A stretch of 64,000 nucleotides of DNA from Demequina activiva (GTDB lineage Bacteria; Actinomycetota; Actinomycetes; Actinomycetales; Demequinaceae), in assembly GCF_016862815.1 (NCBI RefSeq), contig NZ_BONR01000001.1:62001-126000 (forward strand), written 5' to 3'. The notes under the pieces are model-generated. The model was not told the origin of the DNA. It ran no database searches and worked only from the letters and a program-made list of their open reading frames with translations. The position numbers were made by a program, and so were the translations under genes. Shown piece by piece: positions 42,525-50,368 of this stretch (the first letter of the stretch is position 1; each line of letters starts with the position of its first letter).

Positions 42525-43199
42525 TCACTCCCGACCGTCCTCGAGGGGGATGAGCATGGTGCGGAAGTCGCCGGCCTCGCTGTGCATGTCCCAGATGCGG
42601 TCCGCGACGCCCACGACGCCGCCCTCGATCTGCAGCTTGGGGATCGCGCCGGGGATCACCAGCTGGGTGACGCGGATGCCCTCGTCTGCGAGCGCCTCGT
42701 GCAGCATCTCGCCGTACGCGCTCTCTGCGGGGAACGCCACGGACGTGCCCGAGAACCCTGCGCGGGCCTTCACGGAGGTGCCGCCGTTGATGAGGATGAT
42801 CGAGCCCTCGCCCGCCTCTCGCATGCCTGGCAGCACCGTGCGCACCGCGTGGATGAGGCCCAGCGCGCTGAACCGCAGCGACTCGAGCGCGAGCTCCGGC
42901 GTCAGGTCCAGGACGGGCTCCAGGTAGGAGCGCGACGGCAGAGGGCTGTACTGGAGCGCCGTGATGGGGCCCAACGCAGCGGCAGCCTGCTCGAGCGCCT
43001 GCTCGAGCGCGGCGCCATCGCGCACATCGGCCGCGAAGCCCTGCACCGTGACGCCGTCCTCGCCCAGCTCTGCGGCCAGCCCGTCCAGCTTGTCCTGGTC
43101 GCGGGAGATCAGCGCGACGGAGAAGCCCTCACGTCCAAAGCGGCGGGCGACCGCCGCTCCCAGGTTGGGTCCGGCGCCGATGATCGCGAGTGTGGGCAT
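42525..43199 (-). CDS. Short-chain dehydrogenase/reductase
   Basis: 224 residues. The cofactor loop is G-A-G-P-N-L-G-A-A-V (8-17), and S-R-D at about 32-34 favours NADP. The central D-V-R-D and a N-G-G-T-S-V strand are present. The usual Y-x-x-x-K has become S-A-Y-G-E-M, without the Lys, so it may be a non-classical or inactive SDR. The ATG at 43199 follows AAAGGA; a longer frame to 43634 crosses the divergent gene. Confidence 0.82.
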   Translation of the reverse strand: MPTLAIIGAGPNLGAAVARRFGREGFSVALISRDQDKLDGLAAELGEDGVTVQGFAADVRDGAALEQALEQAAAALGPITALQYSPLPSRSYLEPVLDLTPELALESLRFSALGLIHAVRTVLPGMREAGEGSIILINGGTSVKARAGFSGTSVAFPAESAYGEMLHEALADEGIRVTQLVIPGAIPKLQIEGGVVGVADRIWDMHSEAGDFRTMLIPLEDGRE

Positions 43200-43289
43200 G
43201 AGGGTGTCCTTTCGACAGGGTGTGGCTTCCTCGACCGTAACCCCGCCGCGCCCTAGCATCTTCCCTATCCGCTTCGCTGAGGAGGCTCC

Positions 43290-44159
43290 ATGACGTACCG
43301 CGCGCACGGCAGGGTGGTGGTGGTCACGGGTGGCGGTGGCGGCATCGGCAGCGCGTTCGCACGTGAGGTGGCCGCGCGCGGCGCGACGGTGGTGCTGGTG
43401 GACCTGCGCTCGGATGCGGCCGATGCCGTGGCGGCTTCGCTTCCTGGCACCGGTCACGGGGTGGTCACCGGAGACCTCACCTCGCGCACGGATGTCGAGC
43501 GAGTGCTGTCCGAGATCGAGGAGCGTCACGGGCGCATCGACGTGCTCGTCAATTCCATGGGCATGACCAGCGCTGAGCGGTTCGACGAGCGGTCGGTGGA
43601 CTCCATCGACCTCGAGCTCACCGTCAATCTCCACGCGCCCCTGATGCTCACCCGCCTGGCGATCCCGCTGCTGCGCGCGGCCCCGGACCCGCGGGTCATC
43701 ACGGTGGTGTCGCTGGGTGCGATCTTCCCGTTAGGCGAGACCCCCATCTACACGGCATCGAAGTTCGGGCTGCGCGGCGCGATGCTGTCGATCGCGCTGG
43801 ACCTGCGGGACAAGGGCATCACCCTGAGCTCGGTGCTGCCGAGCGCCACGGACACTCGGATGCTGCGCCAGGAGGCCCTCGATGGCGGCAACGCCTTCCA
43901 GTTCCAGGACCCGCCGCAGACGCCCGAGCGGGTGGCCCGCTGCATGATGTCTCTCCTGAACAGGCCGCGCCTCGAGGCCTACCCCAGGCCGTCGGAGTCG
44001 TGGCTGGTGCGCGCCGCGCTGCTGGCTCCGAACCTGCTGCCGCGCGCGATGCCGCTGTTCCGCGGCAAGGGCGAGCGCGGCCAGGCTCGTTACCTCGCCG
44101 AGCTCGAGCGCCGCGGCCTCGTGACGGAGGACGGGCGACTCGTCGACGGGCCTCAGTGA
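43290..44159 (+). CDS. Short-chain dehydrogenase/reductase
   Basis: 289 residues. The classical SDR pattern is complete: T-G-G-G-G-G-I-G at about 13-20, D-L-R for NAD binding, N-S-M-G, S-L-G-A, and the catalytic Y-T-A-S-K at about 153-157. The C-terminal 80 residues (A-R-C-M-M-S-L-L-N-R-P-R, then A-P-N-L-L-P-R-A-M) are of a membrane-associated SDR type. The substrate is unknown. GAGGAGG lies five bases before the start. It is divergent from the previous SDR gene. Confidence 0.92.
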   Translation: MTYRAHGRVVVVTGGGGGIGSAFAREVAARGATVVLVDLRSDAADAVAASLPGTGHGVVTGDLTSRTDVERVLSEIEERHGRIDVLVNSMGMTSAERFDERSVDSIDLELTVNLHAPLMLTRLAIPLLRAAPDPRVITVVSLGAIFPLGETPIYTASKFGLRGAMLSIALDLRDKGITLSSVLPSATDTRMLRQEALDGGNAFQFQDPPQTPERVARCMMSLLNRPRLEAYPRPSESWLVRAALLAPNLLPRAMPLFRGKGERGQARYLAELERRGLVTEDGRLVDGPQ

Positions 44160-44190
44160 GCGGTTGACGGGCTCGCCGATGTCGGAGGGT

Positions 44191-44225
44191 GCTGTTTCGC
44201 TTGCACCAGGTTTTCCTGGAACAGC
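44191..44225. repeat. TTCCTGGAAC hairpin repeat, copy 2
   Basis: CTGTTTCGCTTGCACC, then AGGTTTTCCTGGAACAGC. CCAGG and CCTGG pair around TTTT. It lies 31 bases after the SDR stop and 15 bases before the ArsR start. Confidence 0.55.
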
Positions 44226-44240
44226 CGGAACGAGGTCCCC

Positions 44241-44579
44241 ATGGCCCCCATCGAGCGCATCGACAGCGCCGACCCTCAGCTCGACCTGGTGCTGCACGCC
44301 CTCGCCCACCCCGTGCGCCGCCACCTCCTCGAGCTGCTCGTCGTGGGCGACGCGGCGGCAGGCGACCTTGCCGCATCGGCCGCCGTGAATCACGGCATCT
44401 CGCGCAGCCGCGCCTCTCAGCATCTGGCGGTGCTGGCGGAGGCGGGACTGGTCGACGTCGTCGTGGACGGCACCTGGCGGTGGCATCGGCTGAGCCGCCT
44501 CCCGGGCGCGATCGTCCACGCCTGGCTCACGCAGCTCGCCAGCCCCTACGCCCGGTGCGAGCGCCCCTCGCCGGAGTAG
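44241..44579 (+). CDS. ArsR-family transcriptional regulator
   Basis: 112 residues with a winged helix: L-H-A-L-A-H-P-V-R-R-H-L-L-E-L-L, then the recognition region I-S-R-S-R-A-S-Q-H-L-A-V-L-A-E-A-G-L-V-D-V and a wing V-D-G-T-W-R-W-H-R-L. It lacks the CxC metal site of arsenic sensors, so the signal is not an obvious metal. It probably represses a neighbouring gene such as an SDR. GAGG precedes the ATG. The stop codon TAG is part of the next gene's -10 box. Confidence 0.85.
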   Translation: MAPIERIDSADPQLDLVLHALAHPVRRHLLELLVVGDAAAGDLAASAAVNHGISRSRASQHLAVLAEAGLVDVVVDGTWRWHRLSRLPGAIVHAWLTQLASPYARCERPSPE

Positions 44580-44582
44580 AAT
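44577..44582 (+). promoter_or_regulatory. Leaderless -10 box for the gene at 44589
   Basis: TAGAAT is followed by six bases and ATG 44589. The first three bases are the stop codon of the ArsR gene. Confidence 0.55.
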
Positions 44583-44588
44583 CGGACC

Positions 44589-44804
44589 ATGACTCTGCAC
44601 ATCGAGAACGCCGCGACGGAGGCTGCCGTGCGCCTGCTCGCGGAGCGCATGGGCACCGACGAGGCGTCCGTGGTCAACGCGTTGGTGCTCGACGCCTACG
44701 AGACTCTCGAGAACGCCACCTCGTATGCGGATCGCCGCAACGCGCGGGTGCGACTGCGCCGCCTGCTGGACAACGTGGAGCGGCCGCGCGCCACCAGCGC
44801 CTGA
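44589..44804 (+). CDS. Small antitoxin-like protein
   Basis: 71 residues. L-H-I-E-N-A-A-T-E-A-A-V-R-L-L-A-E-R-M-G-T-D-E-A-S-V-V-N-A-L-V resembles the short helical DNA-binding part of VapB/PSK-type antitoxins. No toxin gene (for example a PIN domain) follows, so this would be a solitary antitoxin-like regulator. The start is supported by the leaderless promoter. Confidence 0.55.
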   Translation: MTLHIENAATEAAVRLLAERMGTDEASVVNALVLDAYETLENATSYADRRNARVRLRRLLDNVERPRATSA

Positions 44805-44870
44805 CGCAGGGAATGCCGGCAGCCGCCTGAGCGTCGAGTCAGTACGACCTTCGACCACCAGGAGACACTC

Positions 44871-45461
44871 ATGCGCGTCCTGATCATCGGCTCCTCCGGC
44901 ACGCTCGGCACCGCCGCCCGCACGGCACTGGAAGGCCACGAGATCGTGGGCGCCTCGCGCTCCACGGACCCCGCCGTCGACATCACGGACGCCGAGTCGA
45001 TCGCGGCGCTCTTCGACGCCGTGGGCGAGGTGGACTCCGTGGTGGTCGCGGCGGGAGCGGTTCCCTTCAAGCGCCTGCCGGCCCTGGCGGCCGCGGACTA
45101 CACCTCCGCGTTCACCGGCAAGGTGCTCTCCCAGCTGAACGTGGTCCGGCTCGGCACGGAGCACGTGCGCGACGGCGGCTCGTTCACGCTGACCTCCGGC
45201 ATCCTCTCCCGCGAGCCCATCGCCGCGAGCGCCGCCGCATCGATGGCCAACGGAGCCCTCGAGTCCTACGTGCTCGCCGCCGCGAGGGAGCTGCCCCGCG
45301 GCATTCGCATCAATGTGGTGAGCCCGTCCGTGCTGGCCTCCTCGACCGGTCATCACGCCGCGTTCCCGGGCTTCACGCCCGTGGAGGACGAGGCCGTGGG
45401 TCTCGCCTACCTCAAGGCTGTGGCGGGAAACTTCACCGGGCGCGTGCTGGCCCTCGACTGA
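44871..45461 (+). CDS. Short SDR-family oxidoreductase
   Basis: 196 residues. The N-terminal G-S-S-G-T-L-G-T-A-A is the nucleotide loop and A-S-R-S the second-strand segment favouring NADP. V-V-A-A-G-A-V-P-F near 62 replaces N-x-A-G. The catalytic Tyr/Lys pair is missing: A-S-M-A-N-G-A-L-E-S is in its place, as in a few compact SDR proteins. A CAGGAG site precedes the ATG. Third SDR-type gene within 3 kb; the substrates are unknown. Confidence 0.82.
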   Translation: MRVLIIGSSGTLGTAARTALEGHEIVGASRSTDPAVDITDAESIAALFDAVGEVDSVVVAAGAVPFKRLPALAAADYTSAFTGKVLSQLNVVRLGTEHVRDGGSFTLTSGILSREPIAASAAASMANGALESYVLAAARELPRGIRINVVSPSVLASSTGHHAAFPGFTPVEDEAVGLAYLKAVAGNFTGRVLALD

Positions 45462-45468
45462 GCTCTGG

Positions 45469-46092
45469 TCAGTCCGTGAGGCGGATCACCCAGTCGGCGC
45501 GCTCGCGGGTGCCCGCGATCAGCGCAGCATTGGCCTGATCGGAGCCTTCCGCGAACGCTCGCGCCTGCTCGGGCGTGCGCCCGTGCGCCTCGTGCCGTGC
45601 GATGAGCCGGTCGAGCCGCACGTGCTCGTCGAGCTCGACGAACCAGCACTCGTCGAGCAGGCGCGGCACCTGGTCCCACGGCGGCTCGTCCACCAGCAGG
45701 TAGTTGCCCTCGACGATCACGAGCGGAGCGTCCCGCGGCACCGCGATCGCTCCGGCGATGGGCTCCTCGATCTCTCGGCGGAACTCGGGTGCGTAGGTCA
45801 CCGGCGCATCGGCCGTCTGCAGTCGCCTCAGCAGTGCCACGAAGCCGGAGGCGTCGAAGGTGTCCGGTGCGCCCTTGCGGTCCGCGCGCCCCAGCCTCTC
45901 GAGCTCGCGCTGCGCGAGGTGGAAGCCGTCCATGGGCACCACCACCGCGTCGACGGCGTCTGCCAGGGCTGATGCGAGGGTGGACTTTCCCGCTCCCGGC
46001 GCACCGACGATGCCCAGCACCTGGCGCGTGCCTGTGTCCGCGAGGGCGCGTGCCCTCGCCACTGCCTGATCGAATCCGCTCACGGCCTCCAC
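45469..46092 (-). CDS. Nucleoside/nucleotide kinase-like P-loop protein
   Basis: 207 residues. Walker A is G-A-P-G-A-G-K-S-T (about 30-38). M-D-G-F-H-L near 54 and P-E-F-R-R-E-I-E-E-P near 102 match the uridine-kinase/pantothenate-kinase-like group often annotated as nucleoside or fructose-transport-linked kinases. V-I-V-E-G-N-Y-L-L is the Walker B region, and R-L-I-A-R-H-E the lid. It phosphorylates a small hydroxyl compound of unknown identity. GTG 46092 is used; GTG 46083 is an alternative. It is divergent from the DHA2 exporter. Confidence 0.85.
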   Translation of the reverse strand: MEAVSGFDQAVARARALADTGTRQVLGIVGAPGAGKSTLASALADAVDAVVVPMDGFHLAQRELERLGRADRKGAPDTFDASGFVALLRRLQTADAPVTYAPEFRREIEEPIAGAIAVPRDAPLVIVEGNYLLVDEPPWDQVPRLLDECWFVELDEHVRLDRLIARHEAHGRTPEQARAFAEGSDQANAALIAGTRERADWVIRLTD

Positions 46093-46119
46093 CTTCTCAC
46101 CTCACGCGACACCCGGCCG

Positions 46120-46125
46120 TACCCT
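46120..46125 (+). promoter_or_regulatory. Leaderless -10 box for the DHA2 exporter
   Basis: TACCCT is followed by six bases and the GTG start at 46132. Confidence 0.55.
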
Positions 46126-46131
46126 GAAGCG

Positions 46132-47541
46132 GTGTCCACCTCTGCATCGGCCGCTGCCAGCGGTCCACCCGGCGTCACGGACGTCCCGCGCGAGCAGAAG
46201 CTGATCCTGTGGATCGCGGTCCTCGCGAGCTTCGTGTCCTTCCTGGACGGCACCATCGTCAATGTCGCGCTGCCGGCGATCGTCGACGATCTCGGCGGCG
46301 GCATCACCACCCAGCAGTGGACGGTGGACGCGTACCTCATCACGCTGGGGGCGTTCATCCTGGTGGCGGGCTCGGTGTCCGACACCTACGGACGCATCCG
46401 GGTCATCCGGTGGGGGCTCGTCGGGTTCGCGGTCACGTCCGTGCTCATCGCGGTTGCGCCCAGTGCGACGGTGCTGATCGTCGCGCGCCTGCTGCAGGGC
46501 GTGGCGGGCGCGCTGCTGGTGCCGAGCTCGCTGGCGCTGATCACGTCGAACTTCCGAGGCGCTGCGCAGGCCAAGGCGATCGGCACCTGGACGGGCCTGA
46601 CGTCCGGCGCCCTCGTGGCGGGGCCGATCATCGGCGGGCTGTTCGTGGACCTCGCGTCGTGGCGCCTCGCGTTCTTCGTCAACGTCGTTCCCGTAGCCGT
46701 GACGCTGTGGTTGCTGGTGCGGCTGGAGCAGCGGGACGTGCGCCGGCCCGATGCGAGCGTGGACTACCTCGGGGCGCTGCTGTGCGTCGTGGGCCTGGGT
46801 GGAATGGTGTTCGCGTTGATCGAGGAGCCGAACCTGGGCTGGGGCGATCCTCTGGTGTGGCTGCCCGCGGTGATCGGCGTGGCCGCGTTCGCCGGCTTCC
46901 TGTGGCGGCAGGCGGTCATCGCCCAGCCGATGCTGCCGCTGAGCCTGTTCGCTGTCCGCAACTTCGCGTGGGGCAACCTCTCGACGGCGTTCGTGTATGG
47001 CGCGTTGTCGCTCAGTGGGTTCGTGATCGCGGTGTACCTGCAGGAGCAGGCGGGACTGTCGGCCACGGCTGCCGGGCTTGCGAGTCTGCCGATCACGGTG
47101 ATCATGATCCTGTTGTCCTCCCGCGTGGGTGCGCTCGCGGGGCGCCTGGGGCCGCGACTGTTCATGACGGCGGGACCGCTGATGATGGCGGCGGGTTCGC
47201 TGCTCATGCTCGCCGTCGACGAGGACTTCAACTACTGGTGGCAGATCTTCCCGGGAATCGTGCTGTTCGGGCTGGGGCTGACGGTGACCGTGTCGCCGCT
47301 GACGGCTGCGATCCTGGGGGCGATCGAGCCGGAGCGGTCCGGGATCGCGTCCGCGACCAACAACGCGATCTCGCGTGTGGCGGGGCTGGTGGCGGTGGCG
47401 CTGATCGGGGCGATCGTGGGCGGCACGCTGGATCTCGACGGGTTCCATCGCGCCATGTGGGCGACGGCTCTGCTGATGGCGGCGGGTGGCGCGGTGTCGT
47501 GGCTGGGGATCCGCAACCCGGTCGCACCCAAGGCCGAATGA
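46132..47541 (+). CDS. DHA2-family (EmrB/QacA-like) MFS exporter
   Basis: 469 residues with 14 predicted helices. Motif C-like and family segments are clear: F-L-D-G-T-I-V-N-V-A-L-P in helix 1, W-T-V-D-A-Y near 64, D-T-Y-G-R-I-R in loop 2-3, and A-R-L-L-Q-G-V-A-G-A in helix 4. Conserved G-x-x-x-G-P-x-x-G-G (V-A-G-P-I-I-G-G) follows in helix 5. It probably uses proton motive force to expel toxic or antibiotic compounds. The GTG start is set by its leaderless promoter. No TetR regulator is adjacent. Confidence 0.93.
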   Translation: MSTSASAAASGPPGVTDVPREQKLILWIAVLASFVSFLDGTIVNVALPAIVDDLGGGITTQQWTVDAYLITLGAFILVAGSVSDTYGRIRVIRWGLVGFAVTSVLIAVAPSATVLIVARLLQGVAGALLVPSSLALITSNFRGAAQAKAIGTWTGLTSGALVAGPIIGGLFVDLASWRLAFFVNVVPVAVTLWLLVRLEQRDVRRPDASVDYLGALLCVVGLGGMVFALIEEPNLGWGDPLVWLPAVIGVAAFAGFLWRQAVIAQPMLPLSLFAVRNFAWGNLSTAFVYGALSLSGFVIAVYLQEQAGLSATAAGLASLPITVIMILLSSRVGALAGRLGPRLFMTAGPLMMAAGSLLMLAVDEDFNYWWQIFPGIVLFGLGLTVTVSPLTAAILGAIEPERSGIASATNNAISRVAGLVAVALIGAIVGGTLDLDGFHRAMWATALLMAAGGAVSWLGIRNPVAPKAE

Positions 47542-47555
47542 GGGGGTCGGGGGAC

Positions 47556-47586
47556 TCTTTCGCTTGTTCCAGCTTTTCCTGGAACA
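47556..47586. repeat. TTCCTGGAAC hairpin repeat, copy 3
   Basis: TCTTTCGCT, then TGTTCCAG and CTGGAACA as perfect 8-bp arms around CTTTTC (47565-47586). It lies 15 bases after the exporter stop and could act as its terminator. Confidence 0.6.
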
Positions 47587-47658
47587 CGCCGATCCACCCC
47601 CGCCCCCACCTTCTCCACAGGTCGCGGGGCCGGTCTAGACCGCTCCCGGGATGCCCGA

Positions 47659-47664
47659 TATGGT
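47659..47664 (+). promoter_or_regulatory. Leaderless -10 box for the DUF6318 lipoprotein
   Basis: TATGGT is followed by six bases and the ATG at 47671. Confidence 0.55.
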
Positions 47665-47670
47665 CGCCGC

Positions 47671-48288
47671 ATGATTCGACGCGGGTGGGGCGTGGGAGCA
47701 GCGGCGCTGGCTGCTGCCGTGGTGATGGCCGGATGTAATGGCGATCCAGAGCCCGTGGTGACGCCGAGCCCGACGCCCACTGAGACCGCCTCTGAGACCC
47801 CCGCACCCACGCCAACACCCAGTCCCACGCCGACCGCACTGACGGAGGAAGAGATCCTCGCCGCCATCCCCGAGGCGGCACGGTCGCAAGACTTCCCAGG
47901 CGCTCAAGAGTTTGCGCGCTTCTTCCTGGTCGCGGCAAATGACGCAATGGCAGACGGTTCGAGCGTTGTTGTCGATGCACTCGCAACTTCGAGTTGCGTC
48001 TATTGCGCCAACTTGCGTGAACTAGTGTCACGGACCGTCGACGAGAACATCACAGTGCGCGGAGGCGACCTGGATCTTGGCGAGGGCCTACCCACAGGCG
48101 GTCTCCAGGAGAACGGTCTATGGCGAATCGAGTTTGAATCGGAGACAGCGCAACGCGAGTTTCTTGATGAGAACGGCGTGGTCGTGGCGACTGACGAAGC
48201 CCAGTCGGCAAACGTGACCGTCTTGTTGACTTGGGACTCTGGACACTGGGCTGTGGTCGATGTCGATGCCCAGGAGCTCACGGTGTAG
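47671..48288 (+). CDS. DUF6318 lipoprotein
   Basis: 205 residues. The signal peptide ends in M-A-G-C (lipobox Cys at about 22). A Pro/Thr linker follows, then the DUF6318-type domain with D-F-P-G-A-Q-E-F-A-R-F-F and a C-V-Y-C pair near 112-115. DUF6318 proteins are actinobacterial lipoproteins without a known function; they resemble the cell-wall-facing part of ABC or penicillin-binding proteins only loosely. The second half has visibly lower G+C than the first. The gene ends two bases before the next start. Confidence 0.85.
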   Translation: MIRRGWGVGAAALAAAVVMAGCNGDPEPVVTPSPTPTETASETPAPTPTPSPTPTALTEEEILAAIPEAARSQDFPGAQEFARFFLVAANDAMADGSSVVVDALATSSCVYCANLRELVSRTVDENITVRGGDLDLGEGLPTGGLQENGLWRIEFESETAQREFLDENGVVVATDEAQSANVTVLLTWDSGHWAVVDVDAQELTV

Positions 48289-48290
48289 CC

Positions 48291-49364
48291 ATGCATGCAA
48301 AGGCATTCGGGGTGGCGCTAGCAGTAGCGCTTGGCACGCTAGCGGCTTCCCCGCCGTCGACTGCCAGTCAGGGCTGCCCCGACGCGGACGGGTTCACCGG
48401 CGCATGGCAGTCCCTAACGTGTGGCAACACCGTCAGCGCAGGTTATGACGAATTGGTCCGGGGTCCGAGGACGGAGACTGGAGCTGTCTCGACCTCGTCA
48501 ACAGCCCGGGACCGCTACCAGCGGCATCCGCTGTGCATGGACTGGTACTCGGACCGGGCCGGCGGCATGCAGCGATACAGCCAGTGGGACGGCGCGATCC
48601 CCTCGTGCGACGAGGTCTACGTGCCTCCCACGGACCCGTGCCCCGGCCAGACGCCGCTCGACCCGCTCTGGGTGTCACGCGTGATCGACCCAGACATCCC
48701 CTTCTACGGCCCCTGGCAGCAGATCACCGGCTACGAATGCCCCGCTGACCCGCTTCTGCCAGCGATCATCGCCGCATGGCAGCAGATGGCCATCGCACCC
48801 CAACCCATCAGCATCACACCGGACTACGGATGGGCGATCGCGGGCCTCGGCGTCTCGACCGCCATCGACGACGCCCCGCAGACCGCCAGCGTCACGATCC
48901 TGGGCACCCCCGTCATGCTCCGCGCCACCCCCATCGACACGGCCTGGACCGTCACCGAGCTCGGCACCGGCCAGGCCACCGCCACCATCGAGACCAACGC
49001 GCAGACCGTCACGTTCGAGCGCCGCGAGCACCGCGTCCAGCTGGGCGTGACCACCACATGGGAGGGCCACTACAGCCTCGACGGCGGTGGCACCTGGCTC
49101 GCAGCGCCCGGCACCGCGACCACCACCACGCCGCCCCAGTCGCTCCACGTGTTCAACCCGCGCGCCCGCCTGGTCAACTGCGACACCACGGGCACGTGCC
49201 TCAGCGGCGGCTCCTCGGACAACCCGTTCACGTTGACGGACCCGGACGCGGACGGCATCGACAACCACCTCATCCCCGACCATCGCATCGGCGCATATCT
49301 GGACGCCCGCGCGAACGACCGCACGTGGACCGACAGCGAGCGAACCCAGCCGTCCAGCACCTGA
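48291..49364 (+). CDS. Secreted protein, function unknown
   Basis: 357 residues from ATG 48291, directly after the previous stop. A signal peptide (about 25 residues, L-A-V-A-L-G-T-L-A-A-S) is followed by a Cys-containing region (C-P-D-A-D, C-G-N, L-C-M-D-W-Y, P-S-C-D-E), a short Pro-rich stretch, and a Thr-rich beta-type C-terminal half. D-P-D-A-D-G-I-D-N near 315 looks like a calcium-binding loop. The six or so Cys suggest disulfides. It is probably co-transcribed with the DUF6318 lipoprotein, implying a shared envelope role. Confidence 0.7.
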   Translation: MHAKAFGVALAVALGTLAASPPSTASQGCPDADGFTGAWQSLTCGNTVSAGYDELVRGPRTETGAVSTSSTARDRYQRHPLCMDWYSDRAGGMQRYSQWDGAIPSCDEVYVPPTDPCPGQTPLDPLWVSRVIDPDIPFYGPWQQITGYECPADPLLPAIIAAWQQMAIAPQPISITPDYGWAIAGLGVSTAIDDAPQTASVTILGTPVMLRATPIDTAWTVTELGTGQATATIETNAQTVTFERREHRVQLGVTTTWEGHYSLDGGGTWLAAPGTATTTTPPQSLHVFNPRARLVNCDTTGTCLSGGSSDNPFTLTDPDADGIDNHLIPDHRIGAYLDARANDRTWTDSERTQPSST

Positions 49365-49375
49365 GCACGTGATGC

Positions 49376-49381
49376 CACAAT
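49376..49381 (+). promoter_or_regulatory. Possible leaderless -10 box for the Cys-rich small protein
   Basis: CACAAT is followed by seven bases and ATG 49389. The first base is not the usual T. Confidence 0.35.
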
Positions 49382-49388
49382 GGCTCCC

Positions 49389-49508
49389 ATGTGCTCTCCC
49401 ATCGCGTGTCGCGCCTGCGGCAAGGCCACCTGGACAGGCTGCGGCCTCCACATCGACGAGGCGCTCGCCGGCGTCGCCGAAGGCGACCGCTGCACCTGCG
49501 AGAACTGA
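49389..49508 (+). CDS. Small Cys-rich zinc-ribbon-like protein
   Basis: 39 residues. C-R-A-C-G-K-A-T-W-T-G-C-G-L-H, later R-C-T-C, gives CxxC, C and CxC pairs typical of small zinc-binding proteins. Very similar short proteins (CxxCGKxTWxGCG and a terminal RCxC) occur widely in bacteria with no assigned function. It is too short for many gene finders but has a plausible leaderless promoter and an intact frame. Confidence 0.7.
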   Translation: MCSPIACRACGKATWTGCGLHIDEALAGVAEGDRCTCEN

Positions 49509-49540
49509 CCGCACGGCGGGACCCGCGCATCGGCCATCCG

Positions 49541-49574
49541 CCTGTTCCAAGGAATCCTGGAACAGGTGAAACGG
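49541..49574. repeat. TTCCTGGAAC hairpin repeat, copy 4
   Basis: CCTGTTCCA (49541-49549) and TGGAACAGG (49558-49566) are perfect 9-bp arms; GG and CC within the loop can also pair. The TTTC flank is present as GAAA on the other side (inverted orientation). It lies 32 bases after the small Cys-rich gene. Confidence 0.6.
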
Positions 49575-49607
49575 CTCCCCCGCCCCCACCGCCCGCATGG
49601 CGGGGAG

Positions 49608-49613
49608 TAGCGT
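49608..49613 (+). promoter_or_regulatory. Leaderless -10 box for the TM2 gene
   Basis: TAGCGT is followed by seven bases and ATG 49621, which rules out the upstream in-frame ATG at 49597. Confidence 0.55.
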
Positions 49614-49620
49614 GAATGCC

Positions 49621-49866
49621 ATGACGACACCCGCACACCACGGCAACACCCTGGGATACCCTCCCAAGTCACTTCTGCTCGCCTACGTGCTCTGGCTCTT
49701 CCTCGGCGTCCTCGGGATCCACCAGTTCTACCTCGGCAAGACCGGGCGCGGGCTCCTGTACCTCTTCACGCTCGGCATCCTCGGCATCGGCGTGATCATC
49801 GACCTGTTCACCCTGCCCGCTCAGACGCGCGCCGTGAACGCCCAGCGCGCCGTCGGCATCCGCTAG
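49621..49866 (+). CDS. TM2-domain membrane protein
   Basis: 81 residues. The TM2 domain has two short helices with the conserved F-L-G-V-L-G-I-H-Q-F-Y-L-G-K-T-G-R-G loop and a D-L-F-T-L-P segment at its end. Function of bacterial TM2 proteins is unknown. It is convergent with the GNAT gene by three bases. Start chosen from the leaderless promoter. Confidence 0.9.
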   Translation: MTTPAHHGNTLGYPPKSLLLAYVLWLFLGVLGIHQFYLGKTGRGLLYLFTLGILGIGVIIDLFTLPAQTRAVNAQRAVGIR

Positions 49867-49869
49867 CCC

Positions 49870-50364
49870 CTACCGGCGCACCCACCAGTTCAGCGTCATC
49901 GTCTCGCCGCGAAAATCTGCGGACGACGTCTCCTCCAGCTCGAACCCGACCGCCTGGCACAAGGCGTTCGACGCGACGTTGTCGACGCTCGGGCACGCCA
50001 TCATGGGCACGCTCGCGCCACCCTCGCGCAAGAGTCGCCACAGCTCCCGCAGCGCGGCCGATGCGACCCCACGCCCCTGCGCCTGTGGCAGCACGGCCCA
50101 CCCGACCTCCTTCACCGGACCGTGGAACTCCGCGTCCCACCATCCGATCGACCCCAGACCCTCGCCGCGATCATCGACGATCGCGAACATGCGCGGATCC
50201 TCCACATCCCACCCGCGCAGGTACCGCTCGTGGCGACGGAGCACCTGCGCATCGGACTCCGGCGCGACCAGGAAGCGAGTCATGTCCACGGTGTTCGCGG
50301 CGTGGAGCAACGGCAGGTCGACATCCGCCCAGCGTCGCAGGCGCACCACCGCCCGGTCGCTCAA
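49870..50364 (-). CDS. GNAT family N-acetyltransferase (RimJ/RimL-like)
   Basis: 164 residues. Residues V-R-L-R-R-W-A-D-V-D-L-P start the fold. G-S-I-G-W-W near 64, V-G-W-A-V-L-P-Q-A-Q-G-R-G-V-A-S-A-A-L near 85-103 (acetyl-CoA loop Q-x-x-G-R-G-V-A) and N-A-L-C-Q-A-V-G-F-E complete the RimJ-type pattern. The start is a TTG at 50364 four bases after the upstream stop, with a GAGGA site within the previous gene. It is translated with the RraB-like gene. Confidence 0.85.
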   Translation of the reverse strand: MSDRAVVRLRRWADVDLPLLHAANTVDMTRFLVAPESDAQVLRRHERYLRGWDVEDPRMFAIVDDRGEGLGSIGWWDAEFHGPVKEVGWAVLPQAQGRGVASAALRELWRLLREGGASVPMMACPSVDNVASNALCQAVGFELEETSSADFRGETMTLNWWVRR

Positions 50365-50368
50365 GGCG

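Noticed and set aside
43100-43634. 369-codon frame extending the SDR gene at 42525 upstream
   Set aside because: The extension overlaps the divergent SDR gene and has no SDR character; ATG 43199 has a good AAAGGA site.
44589-44804. Toxin-antitoxin pair
   Set aside because: Only an antitoxin-like protein is seen; the neighbouring genes are ArsR and SDR, not a toxin.
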